From NCBI RefSeq assembly GCF_000247695.1, contig NW_004624734.1, forward strand, positions 37,488,553 to 37,552,552: DNA of 64,000 bases, read 5' to 3'. Positions 43,132 to 56,205 of this stretch are shown here, in pieces. The position numbers and the translations under genes were made by a program. Under the pieces are notes generated by a model, which saw nothing but the letters and a program-made list of their open reading frames with translations, had not been told where the DNA came from and did not search any database. Position 1 is the first letter of the stretch. Each line of letters begins with the position of its first letter. Source of the stretch: Heterocephalus glaber. Its lineage: Eukaryota > Chordata > Mammalia > Rodentia > Bathyergidae.

Positions 43132-44658
43132 GGAAGTATTTATATTGAGATCTAAATATGGGGCAAGATAGGGTCTTTTCACAAGGCCATGAAAGCTGAC
43201 AGCCAGATGCTGGGTGAATTTATTAAAGTGGTCAGAGCCAAATCACTCAGACCGGCATAAAGAATGTATCCTTGATTCAAAAGGGAATTTACTACTCACA
43301 AATATACAAATATAAAATATGCAGATCACTACAGACCTCTGCCCAGTCATGAGGAATAACGTTTTCTCCTCATGTTTATGTATTTTTTAAAAACCACTAC
43401 CAATTTTACTAGAATTAGAATAAAAAATACTTATACGTCTTTTACAACAGAGTATTTAGATCTTAATTTTCAGGAAAATATTTTTTATTATTAAAAAAGA
43501 AAATTATTTTAAAACTTGTTTCTTCTGATATCTGTTACTCCATGGCACAAAAATAAACAACATGCAAACACTGCAAAACTTCACAGTTGTTGAAAAAAAT
43601 TGGAAAGAAAATTACATATATAACCAAGAAGAGTCAGAGCTCAAGTCTGAACTTAGCCAATAAAGGCAGATGATCTGAAGAGATATTTTTATTTGGAAGT
43701 CCCTTAACAGTCTATAAGTCTTTTTCTGTAAGAAGTGACACTCTAGGAGTTTCAAGCCACCAATCAAAGCAGCTTCAGCTCCTGGGTGCCCAGCATTTTC
43801 CTTTTCTGCAGAATAGAAAATGTAATCCACAGTTATGGCACTTTGGGAATGACAAGTGGTCACTTCTAGAATTCCAGGGTCAGGAAAGTAATGTGAATAA
43901 ACCAGTAATGCTGAAATGGTTCTGTAAATTTGAAGATAACTTTTCAGCTGTTATTAGGACCTCCTTTATCCATCTGTGTTTGTGTCAAGTCACCATCTTT
44001 TATACTTTTGTCATTTTTTTGAAGCAAAACCTTTATTGGTACATTTTAGATGTACATAATGATAACATTCATCATAGGGAATTTGCACCTGTACATGATA
44101 TATCCTGCTCCTTTTTTCCCCATTCCTCTCCACTTACTTCGACTCTTTCCCCTCCTTATTTACAAAAGCTTTGTTTCCAGTTTTTTCTTCTATTCTCTTT
44201 TTTCCTTATCTCTCCTATCTCTTTTTTCCTTCCTTTCCCCCTCTCACCTTCTTTGTTACCTTTTTCAATTGAACATTTTCTTCCCATTTCCCGGTATCAG
44301 TTGTACATTTTGGTCCTTATTTCCACTTTTGTTTTCTCATGCCAGAGAAAAAAATATGAAAAAATACGATGTTTAAAAACGTGTGTCCAGTTTATTTCAC
44401 TTAGGATTATGGTCTCAAGGTGCATTCATTTAGCTAGAAATGTCTCAAGCTTATCCTTCTTTATGGCAGAGTAGTATTCCATTGTATTAAAAAACTACCT
44501 TTTTATTGTTTGATGGGTATTTGGGCTGTTTCCAAGATTTAGCTATTACAAACTGTGCATCTATAAACATGGGTGTGCATATATTGCTGTGGTATGATGC
44601 TTCTAATTCTTTTGAGATGATACCAAGAAGAGGGTGGAGTGGAACCTATAATTTTAGT

Positions 44659-44812
44659 TTTTTTTTTTTTTTTTAAGATAGGGTCTCACTATTACTTCAG
44701 GGTGGCCCTGAACTTACTGTGTAGCCCAGGGTAGCCTCAAACTCTCAGAAATTTTTCTGCCTCAGCCTCTCAAGTGCTGGGATTACAGGCATGTGCCACC
44801 ACACCCAGCTAG
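44659..44812 (-). mobile_element. B1 SINE in the L1 3' UTR
   Basis: Antisense; a short ATTTTAGTT / GTTTTAGTT duplication surrounds it. Confidence 0.82.
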
Positions 44813-47696
44813 TTTTAGTTCTTTGAGGCATCTCCACCCTGATTTCCACAGTGATTGAACCAGTCTACACTCCTACCAACAGTGGAGAAGTGCTCCTTTT
44901 CCTGGACAGCCCCGCAAGCATTTGTTTTTGTTTGAGTTCTTGATAATAGCTATTTTTTCTGGAGTGAGATGGAATCTCAATATTGTTTTAATTTGCACCT
45001 CTCAAATGACTAGTGATGTTGAACATTTTCCCATATATTTATTTGCCATTTCTACACATCTGAGAAGTGTCTGTCCATTTCAGACGCCAGTTTTTAGGTT
45101 GGGTCTTTGAATTTGGGAGGTATCTGATTTTTTTGACTTTATATATTCTAGATATTAGTCCTTTGTCTGAGGAAGAGCTGGCAAAATTTTTTTCCCGCAC
45201 TGTGAGTTGTCACTTCACTCTGTTGGTGGTTTCTTTTGCTGAGATATGCTGTTAATAATTTCCTGGGGATTGCATTAAATCTGTATAACAATTTTGGAAG
45301 TATATCCATTTTCACTATATTGGTTCTTCCTACCCAAGAACAAGGGATATCTTTTCATTCTGATAATCTCTTCCATCTCCTTTTTCAGAGTAGTGTAGTT
45401 TTCAATGTAAAGGTCTTTTTCTTCCTTCATTAGATTGATTCCTAGGTATTTCATGTTATTTTTGGATGCTATTGTGAATGGTGTTGTTTCCCTAATTTCT
45501 CTCTCAGTGAGTTTGTTGTGTACAGGGATGCTATTGATTTTTGAGTGATGATTTTGCATTGAGCTACGCTACTGAATTGGGTTATTAAACCTGGAAGTTT
45601 TGGTGGAGTTTTGGGATCTCTTATGTAGGAGTATCATGTCTTCTGCAAATAATGAAAATTTAACTTCTTCCTTTCCTATCCTTATTTTTTTCTTTTCTCT
45701 TAATTGCTCTGACTAATGTTTCCAGAACTCCACTGAATAAGAGTGGTGATAGTGACATCCTTGTCTTGTTCCTGATTTTAGAATGAAAGCTTTCAGTTTT
45801 TGTTAATTTAGTATGAAGTTGACTGTTGATTTATCATAGATGACTTTTATCAGATTTAGATAAAGACTATTCCAATTTTCTGTAGGGTTTTTTAAAATCA
45901 TGAATGGGTATTGGATTTTGTCAAATGCTTTTTCTGCATCTATTGAGATGATTATATGGTTTTTGTCCTTGTCTGTGTTGATAAGGTGTATTACATTTAT
46001 TGATTTGGATATGTTCAATCATCCCTGCAACCCTGGGATGAATCCTACTTGGTCATGGTGTGTAATTTTCTTTGATGATTTGCTTCATCCTGTTTGCCAG
46101 TATCTTATTGAGGATTTTTGTGTCAGTATTCATTAGGGAGATTGGCCTGTACAGTAGTACTTTTTTTTAGGTTGGATCTTTTTTTGATTTTGGTATCCGA
46201 GTATGTTTTGCTTCCAGGAATGAATTTGGGAGTACTGTTTCTCTTTTAATTTCATTAAAGAGTTTGAGAAATAGTGACATTAGGTCTTCTCTAAATTTCT
46301 TGTAGAATTCAGCAGTAAATCTGTAAGGGCCTGGGCTTTTCTTCATTGGTAGGTTTTTAATTACTTCTTCAGTTTTATTGATATTGGTTTATTTAGAATT
46401 TTTCTGTCTTCATTCAACTTTGGTAATTTATTTGTATTTAGGAATCTGTCCATTTCTTTTGTATTTTCTATCTTAGTACAGGTTCTTGAAGTGTAGCTAT
46501 TGATCTTCTGGATTTCTGGAGGATATGTTGTGATTTCACCCTTTTCATTCCTAATTGCATCAATTTGAGTTTTTTCTTTCTTTTTTTTGATAAGGTTGGC
46601 TAAGATTTTTGTCAATTTTATTTAATATTCTACAGAACTCTTTGATTCGTTGATGTTTTTGGTATTGCTTTCTTCGTCTCAATTGCATTAATTTCTGCTC
46701 TAATCTTTATCATTTCTTCCCTTGTACGAGCTTTGGGCTTGATTGCTTTTCTTTGCTAGAAGCTCGAGGTTCAATATTAGGTTATTTGAGCCCACTTTGT
46801 TTTCCTGATATGGGAATTCATCACTATAAACTTCTGTCATAGGACTGTTTTCATTGTGTCCCATAAGTGCCAGTATGTTGTATTAGTATTGTGATTTACA
46901 GAAACTGTCTATAATTTCTTCTGTGACCCATTGATTGTTCAGGAGGGTGTTATTTAATTTCCATGTGTTTATGAAGTATTTGTGGTTTCTCTTGCCATTG
47001 ATTTCCCATTTCATTGCTCTATGGTCTTATAATATGCATGGGATAGTTTCAGTTCCTTTGCCTTTACTCAAGCATGTTCTATGAGCTGGTATGTGGTCCA
47101 TTTTGGAGAACGTCCCATGTGCAGCATAGAAGAATGTGTATTCTAATGTTGTCAGTGGAACACTCTGTAGACAGCTACTAAGTCCATTTGTTCAAAAGTT
47201 TGGTTCAGTTCTCATACTTCTTTGATTTTTTTTTTTTTTTGTCTAGTTGATGTGTCTATTTGTGACAGTGGGGTATTGAGGTCCCTAATTACAACTTATT
47301 AGTGCTTATTTGATTTTTCATGTCTGTTAATATTTGTTTTATATAGTTGGATATGCTGGTATTTGGTGCATATATATTTATGATTGTTATCTCTGACCCT
47401 TTATAAGGATGTAATGACCTTCTTTGTCTCTCTTAATCAGCCTTGGCTTGAAGTCCACTTTGTCTGCAAGTAGGATAGCTACGCCTGTTTTTTTTTCAGG
47501 TACCTGTCACGTGGAGTATTGTTTTGTATCCTTTGACTTTCAGTCTGTGAATTTCCTTTTGAATTGCATGGGTTTCTTTATGCAGCATATTGTTGGATCT
47601 TTTTTCTTCATAAATTCTTCCAGACTGTCTCTTTTGAATGGTGGATTGAGTCCATTTAAATTGATGGTGTTAACTGATATGTATTGACTTTACTCG

Positions 47697-47790
47697 TTTT
47701 TTTTTTTTTTTTTTTGGTGCCAGGCATTGAACTCAGGGCCTTGTGCTTGTGAGGCAGGTGGCGGAACCACTGAGCTAAATCCCCAGCCCT
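47697..47790 (-). mobile_element. ID SINE in L1
   Basis: TGTATTGACTT and TGTATCGACTT flank it. Confidence 0.92.
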
Positions 47791-47968
47791 GTATCGACTT
47801 ATTCTTGTCATGTTATTTTCTTGTTGTTGGTTTCCTTTTTTACCCCTCTATTTGTTGCCTTGCCTGGTGGATTCATTCTGTTGGGGTTCATGTATTTGTA
47901 GCCGACTTGTCTCTTTCTAGAACGTCCTTCAGAATGTTTTGTTGTGGTGGTTTGGTGGTCATGAAATT

Positions 47969-48053
47969 CTTTTTTTTTTTTGGTACTGGGGATCAAACTC
48001 AGGACCTTGCACTTGCCAAACAAGTGTGGTGCCACTGAGCTTCATTCCTGGCC
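47969..48053 (-). mobile_element. ID SINE in L1
   Basis: A box damaged (GAGCTTCATTCC). Confidence 0.87.
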
Positions 48054-48120
48054 TCCTCTCCATCAGTTTTGAAAGAGAGTTTTGTGGGTTACATCATTCT
48101 GGATTGGAAGTTGTTTTCTT

Positions 48121-48202
48121 TTCTTTTTTTTTTTTTGCTGTACCAGGGATCGAACTCAGGACCCTGTGCTTGCATGATGCCAGTGAGCTAAATCCCTGGC
48201 CC
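48121..48202 (-). mobile_element. ID SINE in L1, small central deletion
   Basis: GAAGTTGTTTTCTTTT flanks at 48,107 and 48,204; the centre reads CTTGCATGATGCC. Confidence 0.88.
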
Positions 48203-48243
48203 AGAAGTTGTTTTCTTTTAGGGCTTGAAATACTTTACTCCAA

Positions 48244-48428
48244 GCTGGGTGTGGTGGTATATACCTGTAATCCCAGCACTTGAGAAGTTGAGGCAAGAGA
48301 ATCACCTTGGCGCCCCCTCCCCCCAATAAAAAGAGACAGTCACCATGAGTTCAAAGTTGGCCTGAATTACAAAGTGAGACCCAGTCTGAAAAAAACAAAA
48401 ACTACAATATAAACAACAAAAAAAGGAA
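48244..48428 (+). mobile_element. B1 SINE in L1 with internal foreign segment
   Basis: GAAATACTTTACTCCAAGC at 48,227 and its near copy at 48,430 bound it. A C-rich, A-rich piece (48,309-48,340) separates the two halves of the B1, perhaps a second insertion. Confidence 0.8.
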
Positions 48429-48796
48429 AGAAATACTTCACTCCAAGCTTTCCTTGACTTGAGGGCTTATGGTGAGAAGTCTGCTGTGATTCTGATGGGC
48501 TTTCCTTTATAGATGATGTGTTTCTTTCTTCTTACAGTTTTAATATTCTGTTCTTGTTGAATATTTGGAATCTTGACTATTATATGCCTTGTTGTAGATT
48601 TTTTTTGATCATGGCTAATTGGAGTTTTATATGTCTCACTTAATATATATTTCAAAATGTTTTTCTCTGCTTCAGAAGTTTCCTGCCATTACTTCTGTGA
48701 ACAGGTTTGCGCTATCTCCTGGTTTTTCATTGACTCCTATAAATTGTTTGTTATTCTTTTTTGCGTTATCTAGTAGCTGTTGGATATATTTCTTGA

Positions 48797-48873
48797 TCTG
48801 TACCAGGGATCAAACTCAGGACCTTGCACTTTGCAAGGCAGTTGCAGCACCACTGTGCTCATTCCCTGGCCCT
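48797..48873 (-). mobile_element. ID SINE in L1 without tail
   Basis: Begins directly TGTACCAGGG with no poly(T), so the tail has been lost. Confidence 0.82.
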
Positions 48874-49703
48874 CCTTTGCTACTTTTAAGAAATCTTTCT
48901 TTTCACGATGGATAACCCCAATCCTGTCTTCTGTAGCTGATATTCTGTCCTCATGTTGGCTCATTCTGCTGTGTATACTTTCAATGAAATTTTCAATCTC
49001 TTGGCTATCTGTTTGATTCTATGTAAGATTCTTTATCTTTCCTATGTTGAATGTTCATGGTTTCCATCATTTTCATAAGCTCCTCTATTTTTTCTTTCTG
49101 TATTGGCTCTAAAGTCTCTATAATCACATCTTTCATTATGGTCAGCATTTCTGTATTATCTAAGAACCTATTTCCAATTTGATTTTTTTCTAGAGCCTCA
49201 TTCATATGCTTTGTTACTTCTGCTGTTACCACTTTGGAGAGGCCAGGTGGGTAACTTTTGGGTTGTTCCACCTCATTACCCTCTGAGTTTGCCTTTGGTG
49301 AGCTGGAAGTCTGAGATGAATGCATCTTGTTTAAGTGTCTTCTCATTTTTTGCTTTTTTTTTGTGTTTAGTTTAATTCCTGAGTTAATGCTTGTAAATTC
49401 TGTATGAGAAGTAGCTTTATTGCTAGTATTTAGAACCCTTAAGAAATGACTACCTCTCAGAGATGTCTACCAGGTGTAGCTAGCTTTTGGGTGTTGAGTC
49501 TGTTGCAAGATCCTATCTGTTCAATTTATTGGGGCCGAGAAGTTGGTGCATACTTGGACTATCCCCTGGTTCTTTGGCACTGGTCTATATTGTTTATGAC
49601 GCTTAGGCAATCTCAGTTTTGGCAAATCAGGACAAACAACTGATTAAAAAGATTTTGTCACCTTGGCTAAAGTAGTACAATCACCAGTAAGAATAGCATG
49701 AAA

Positions 49704-49774
49704 TGGTTCCGCCGCCTGCCTCGCAAATGGAAGGACCCAAGTTCGATCCCTGGTACCAAAAAAAAAAAAAAAAA
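49704..49774 (+). mobile_element. ID SINE, 5' truncated past the A box
   Basis: Starts TGGTTCCGCC; GAATAGCATGAAA at 49,691 and 49,775 proves that it integrated in this form. Confidence 0.9.
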
Positions 49775-49844
49775 GAATAGCATGAAAAACAGCCTAGAAA
49801 ACGACAACTGTGGTAACTATTAATTTACCACCTTTAACAGTATG

Positions 49845-50767
<923 letters not shown>

Positions 50768-51938
50768 GAATCTGAAACAAATTAGAAAACTGTATAGGAT
50801 AAATATGTCCTCAGTATTGCAATTTTACCCTTAGGGGAGAAAATTTAAAATGGGTGAAAGGGGGAAAAATAGAGAAATAGAAGAAGAGGAAGAGAGTAGA
50901 AGCAATATGCAAACTTTCCAAAACTTGGTGAAGAAGACAAGGTCAGGGGAGAAGAAAGAAAGAAAAACAAGAACAGAACACCAGCAAAATCTGGAAACAA
51001 TGTTCACAGTTGCATGAAAACAGGAACAAACAGTCAAGAAAAAAAGAAAAGAAACCAAAAACCAGAAAAGGAAAAAGCAAAAAAATGCCCACTTCAAGGG
51101 GTGTCTCTGTGTCACCGGTAGATAAATTTGGCACACAGAGGCCAGATTCATGTTGATTAATCCCAAGAAGCCAGATTTACGGTGGGGTAGTGAATAATCC
51201 CAGGAAGCCTGCAGTGTTAGTTCTAAAACTCAGTATGGTTTCTGGCTGTGAGACTAGAACCTGATTTGTTCAGCCTGCAGCACCCCGTGTACCCTCTGCT
51301 GGCTTGAACCTGGCTCCTTGATCTCCTGCTGACTTGAACTCGATTCTGCCTCACCCTGATGGAGGCAGCCCTCAGCTGCTCTGAGTTCTGAGCTCAGATG
51401 GCCCCTCTCCAAGATGGTCACCAGCCAGTTGCACTCTCCTGGGGAGCGTCTGAACCCACAGTTCAGTACTCAGCAAGTACTGCAGTCCTGTGTGTCCACT
51501 CCTTCGTTCCATCGGTGTGTTTCTCTGTGGAGGCTTCTGGGCTCACCAGGAGTGATTGCTGCCTTTCCCACGCACTGAGTCAGGGCTCAGGGAGAAAGCG
51601 CCGCTTGCCACTCCTTCTTTGTTGAAGTCTCTCTTTGCTTTCCCTATGGGCTTCCATTCTCATTTCAGGTCCTTGCTGGGTCCCAGGTCCCAGGGACCTA
51701 TTTCCCTCCTTCTCCTCTTCCTCCTGTTGCTATATTCTAGTGTGTGGACACCAAATCTTGGAGAGGCTGTTTCTCTGCTGTTCACCACTCCACCATCTTC
51801 CTGGAAATCTCCATGTTTATGTATTCTTATATTACGCTTTTTAAAAAAAATCATTCCATGTGATGTTTAGTAACATTATGATGGATAGTTACCTTGAGAT
51901 AATTTATTATTGGAATTAGAATTTTAAAAAGTTCACGA

Positions 51939-52077
51939 AGCCAGGTGTGGTGCTGCAGAGCTATAATCCCAGCATTCTGTAGGCTGAGATAGGATTTCCT
52001 TGAGAGGTCAGTCTTGGCTACATAGTAAGTTCAAGGCCAGCCTGAACTACTACATAGCAAGACCCTGTCTCAAAAAG
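51939..52077 (+). mobile_element. B1 SINE with internal duplication
   Basis: Sense; AGTCTTGGCTACATAGTAAG and CAGCCTGAACTACTACATAG blocks. Confidence 0.8.
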
Positions 52078-53294
52078 CCAAAAATATGTTTGTTTATGTT
52101 GATGACATTGTGCTTGTCATGTTTTACAGTACTGAGACTTTGAAAGCAAATCTTTTAATTTTTTGCATTAAAAAAATTGCCATTTTACTTCCAGACTACA
52201 CAAAAAATAAATTTTTATATATAACATAAAACTATAAAAGAATTAGAGAAGGCAAATAAAACCCATTTGTATTTTTAGCTCTATGCCCCATAAATGCCAC
52301 TGTGTTGTTTAAGGGCATGATCTTTGGTTTTTGGGTGTTTTAATTCAGTGTTTTAGAAACAGCTTGAATATAAAGGAATATAAGGAATATAAAGTAGTAG
52401 GTTTAATTGTATTTTGGAGGGTAGATGATTAGTGCTAGAATTACCATCAGCATCAGTTGATGTTCATTAAATAAGTACGTAAGAGTAAAAATCACATTAA
52501 TGCCTAACATTTAACGTTTGTGGTATTATGGTTATTTTGAACATTATTTCAAAATAAATAATTGGGAGCATTTCACATTTGACAAATTGAATGAAGTTAA
52601 AAATTGAATCCACCTCCTTGTCATTTGCTAATTTAAAATTTCCCTGAACTATTATGATGTAAGTCATGGAGAGTTATCTGTGCTGTATTGTGTAGGTGGC
52701 AAGAAATGAGTGGATTGAGTGCTTTTTGCCACCAGTGCTGGAAGCAGCCTGGGATTTGTGATGGTTTCCGTAAGAAGAGCATCCTCTATGGTTTCTGAAC
52801 ACTCTGACCTGTGGGAAAGTCTAATAAAATAAATAGAAGGACTGCAGTGTTTGGAGCCTTTGATAGTTTTTAACTGACTACTCTCGTACCTAAGTGATTA
52901 AAGAATTTCAAAATGACTTTAGTCATTTCATGATTAGTCATACAATGTGCTTTCCTGTGAGCACAAATCTGTAGTTGATATTAAAATTATCTTGGTGAAA
53001 TTATATTTCTTCACAGTTTTACTTAATGGAACAATCTTTTTCATTTGTATGTTAATGTATTTTACATTCCACCTACATTTCTTGGCTAGAGATCTCTCCC
53101 CCGCTTTTGAAATAAAGCTGTGTGTAATTGTGTACTGTCTTTTAAAGAGAATAATTTCTGCATATTAGGGTATCAGAGTCATTGATTTTGATACTCATTT
53201 CTGTCCATAAATGTGAGGATGATTAAAGACATTTTTGCCTCTTTGCTGGGCTTGTTTGGCTCATTTGGAGAAGACAAGTTATAAGAACCTCCTA

Positions 53295-53380
53295 ATAGGG
53301 TGGGTAGTTATGAGGATAAAATGAGTTAATATAGCCAACAATGATGACAGGGTCCAGCTCATGGTGACATTTAAAAACAT
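53295..53380 (+). mobile_element. MIR 3' fragment
   Basis: GTTATGAGGATAAAATGAGTT followed by GGGTCCAGCTCATGGTGAC keeps only the 3' half of MIR (first motif 21 bases, given as region 53,309-53,329). Confidence 0.45.
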
Positions 53381-53420
53381 TACCTGTTTTTGTTGTCTTA
53401 TGTCTCTGTCTGTCTGTCTG

Positions 53421-53499
53421 GTTTTTTTTGGTACAAGGATTGAATGCAGGGTCTTATGCTTACTTAGGCATGCTCTGCTGAGCTATATAGCCCCAGGCC
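53421..53499 (-). mobile_element. Old ID SINE
   Basis: GGTACAAGGATTGAATGCAG and GCTGAGCTATATAGCCCCAG. Confidence 0.65.
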
Positions 53500-53584
53500 T
53501 ATTGTGATTTACTTATAAATACTTTTATCTGAGTCTTAAGTCTTGGGTCTCAAGTACTCAAGTAGATCTTGTTAAGATGATCTT

Positions 53585-53666
53585 TTTTTTTTTGGTACTG
53601 GGGATCGAACTCGGGTCGTGCGCTTGTGCAGCAGGCAGCGAAACCACTGAGCTAAATCCCCGGCCC
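53585..53666 (-). mobile_element. ID SINE
   Basis: AAGATGATCTTTT at 53,574 and 53,667. GTGCAGCAGGCAGCGAAACC variant. Confidence 0.92.
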
Positions 53667-54762
53667 AAGATGATCTTTTTTTTGTATACTCTGTTTAGGC
53701 AAGTGTTTTTAAAAATCCATATTCTACTACATCATGTAAAATAATATATCGCTATGTATTTCATTTGCCTACTGAACTTTAAAAAGCATTTAAAATTTTT
53801 TTTTGAGTGAAGTAACATTTGGAAGCTGTCAGAATTAGTACATTATACTGAACCCAAGGATTTGTCTAGCCAAGTGTGAGCTGCATTGCATTGTGACAGA
53901 TGTTAAAACATTTTGTTCACCTGTATTCCCCAGCTGGTGTGTGTGATGAGTTGGAGGGGGTGGAAGTTGGGGTGTTAGATGTGTGTAATGACGTTGGATA
54001 TGGTCACCGAGAAACATCTAGAGGGACTGGTGGTCATTGCCCAATGCAGTTGAGAGATTGGTGGAAGCTACTGGGCTGAGAAGGAGATAGGTGTTAGCTT
54101 AGCACCTTCCGCTAAGTGTGAGCATTGAACAGTCTTTTAAAAAAATCTGAAGGAATTGTGCAAAAGTATCTTCGGAGCAGGTGGCTTAGAATATGAATTT
54201 AAAACATTTTTCCTCATTAGTAAGTATTGCAAGCTATTTTTATGAACTGAAGTTGTGGATTTGTGCATGTGTAATTTTGACTAGCACTGTGGCCTGTATG
54301 TGGTCTTTATTCAACTTAATGCTTCCTTTCCTTTGTTCTTCCCTCACAGTTAGTTAGGGTACTACAGTGTCCACAGCACTCATACTCACCTCAGGACAGA
54401 GGGAGTATTATTGTTGACATGTCTTCAGTTTTTGTCAAGACCAGAAAATGTACTTACCTTCCTGCATTTTTTCCTTTCATAATGAGTTCAAGTAAGATAA
54501 GTGACCGAATGACCATCTTTGCAAAAGCAACATGTATGTGTATTTGGAGTGGGTGTGTAATGAGTGAGACCCGGGCTTTAAGATGTCACTGAGTGACCGT
54601 TCAGAGCTCATTGTGATAGAACTGCTATGCCAGGCAGAATCCTCTTTCCAAGTTACTTTCTTGAGCTGGTAGACCCTGAAGTTTCTATTTTAAAGAATTT
54701 GAATAAAAACCCAAAGATTGAAAGAACCAGTGATTCCGTCAAAGCTGGAATGTATATATGGG

Positions 54763-54844
54763 TTTTTTTTGATACAGAGATCGAACTCGGGACCTTGAAC
54801 TTGTGAGGCAGGCAGCAGAACCACTGAGTTAAATCACCAGCCCT
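54763..54844 (-). mobile_element. ID SINE
   Basis: TGGAATGTATATATGG and TGGAATGTATGTATGG flank it. Confidence 0.9.
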
Positions 54845-55015
54845 GGAATGTATGTATGGTTTGATTTCCAGCCATGTGTATGTATAGTTTAGGTGTATGG
54901 TTTATATACGGTTTAATTTCAGCTTTATTGAAGTTTGAGACAATGTATGAAGTTTTTTTCATATCCATTTTTTAAAACAAAAATTTTTTTGTCACTTAGT
55001 TCCTTGTCTCTCTGT

Positions 55016-55016
<1 letters not shown>

Positions 55017-55060
<44 letters not shown>
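55017..55060. repeat. Poly(C) tract, 44 bases
   Basis: An uninterrupted C homopolymer within an ID insertion; length may be affected by sequencing or assembly. Confidence 0.9.
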
Positions 55061-55061
<1 letters not shown>

Positions 55062-55122
55062 TGGATAACTCAGGACCTTGAGCTTGAGAGGCAGGCGTGG
55101 TGCCACTGTTTGAAATCCTGGG
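55017..55122 (-). mobile_element. ID SINE with 44-base C tract
   Basis: Flanked by CTCTCTGTAC at 55,007 and 55,125. The tail and GGTACC junction are replaced by 44 C (G on the element strand); the A box is degraded (CACTGTTTGAAATCC). Confidence 0.8.
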
Positions 55123-55314
55123 TCCTCTCTCTGTACAGGAGTATCTTAATTGTTTTGCAGGCAGAGCTGTGGGCAGGTCAGAAATACAGAGACAGCTCGG
55201 GACTGATGATTTACAAAGATGTTGCATGTCCAGCAGATAGAGTTATGAGCAGAGGAGAGATTTATGAACCAGGCAGATATCATAGAATTCCATCCAGGTT
55301 TCCATGCAAGCAGG

Positions 55315-55465
55315 GTAACCTTGGACAAAGCAACCTCAGGTTTCCTCAGTTTGCTCCTCTGCGAAGTGGTGATGATATCTGTTCTCTAGGAATCATTAGA
55401 GAGATAGTATAGGTAAAATGACCAGAGAGAAGTGCCTGCCATATGGTAGGCGTTTGGTAATTAAT
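55315..55465 (+). mobile_element. MIR SINE
   Basis: TTTCCTCAGTTTGCTCCTCT, GATGATATCTGTTCTC, GTAAAATGACC and GTGCCTGCCATATGGTAGG follow the MIR order. Confidence 0.6.
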
Positions 55466-55574
55466 GGTTGTCATATTTCCATGCTTGAGGGAAGGGTCCA
55501 CAGGCACACAGTTGTATTGTTGGGATCTAGGGTAGTTCCCCCTCACATTTTCACTGCTCAGTGAATGCTTGTTC

Positions 55575-55665
55575 TTTTTTTTTTTTTTTTTGGTACTGGG
55601 GATCGAACTCGGGCCCTTGTGCTTGTGCAGCAGGCGGCAAAACCACTGAGCTAAATCCCCAGCCC
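55575..55665 (-). mobile_element. ID SINE
   Basis: TCAGTGAATGCTTGTT and TCAGTGAGTGCTTGTT flank it. GCAGCAGGCGGCAAAACC variant. Confidence 0.92.
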
Positions 55666-56122
55666 TTCAGTGAGTGCTTGTTGAGTGAAACCATCCTTTC
55701 AGGCAGGAAAAAGCAATTCTTCATGTTGATAAAGCAGTGGTGATTCTTATTACTTTTGCTTTATAGTCACCCTTTCTGGTTTGCAGATTAGATATTCTAC
55801 ATTGTTGTTTTTTAATGAAGTGTTTTTGTGTGATGTAGTTGTCTAATAAACGGAGTGTAGCTTTAACAGCAGAAGTTCATGATTATAGTAGGTAAGGTGG
55901 TTCTTTTGACAGAGCACAGTCTCTGGATGCGCTTGGTTTTGAAGGTTGCCAAGCACTTGGAAAGGCTCTGGGCAGAAGTGTCCTTTTCTGGTTCTGTCAT
56001 CACCTCTTCACTGCATCTGAGGCTGGCAGTGTATGGAATGTAGGAGACATGGAAAATTTACTGAATGGATGAATGTGGCAATGACGTGGACATCAAGGTT
56101 TAGTGGGGGGGGGGGTGTCTTT

Positions 56123-56205
56123 ATTTTTTTTGGTACCAGGGATCGAACTCAGGACCTTGCACTTTCGAGGCAGGCGCTGGAACCACTGAGCTAAATCCCT
56201 GGCCC
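56123..56205 (-). mobile_element. ID SINE
   Basis: TAGTGGGG-type target duplication on both sides, with the left copy expanded to 11 G. Confidence 0.9.

Noticed and set aside
43893..44474. A 193-residue open frame rich in Phe, Leu and Ser
   Set aside because: It runs through the antisense polypyrimidine 3' UTR of L1; the hydrophobic composition reflects TTC and CTT repeats.
49005..49346. A 113-residue frame as an independent gene
   Set aside because: Position, orientation and coiled-coil style place it as the N-terminal part of L1 ORF1.
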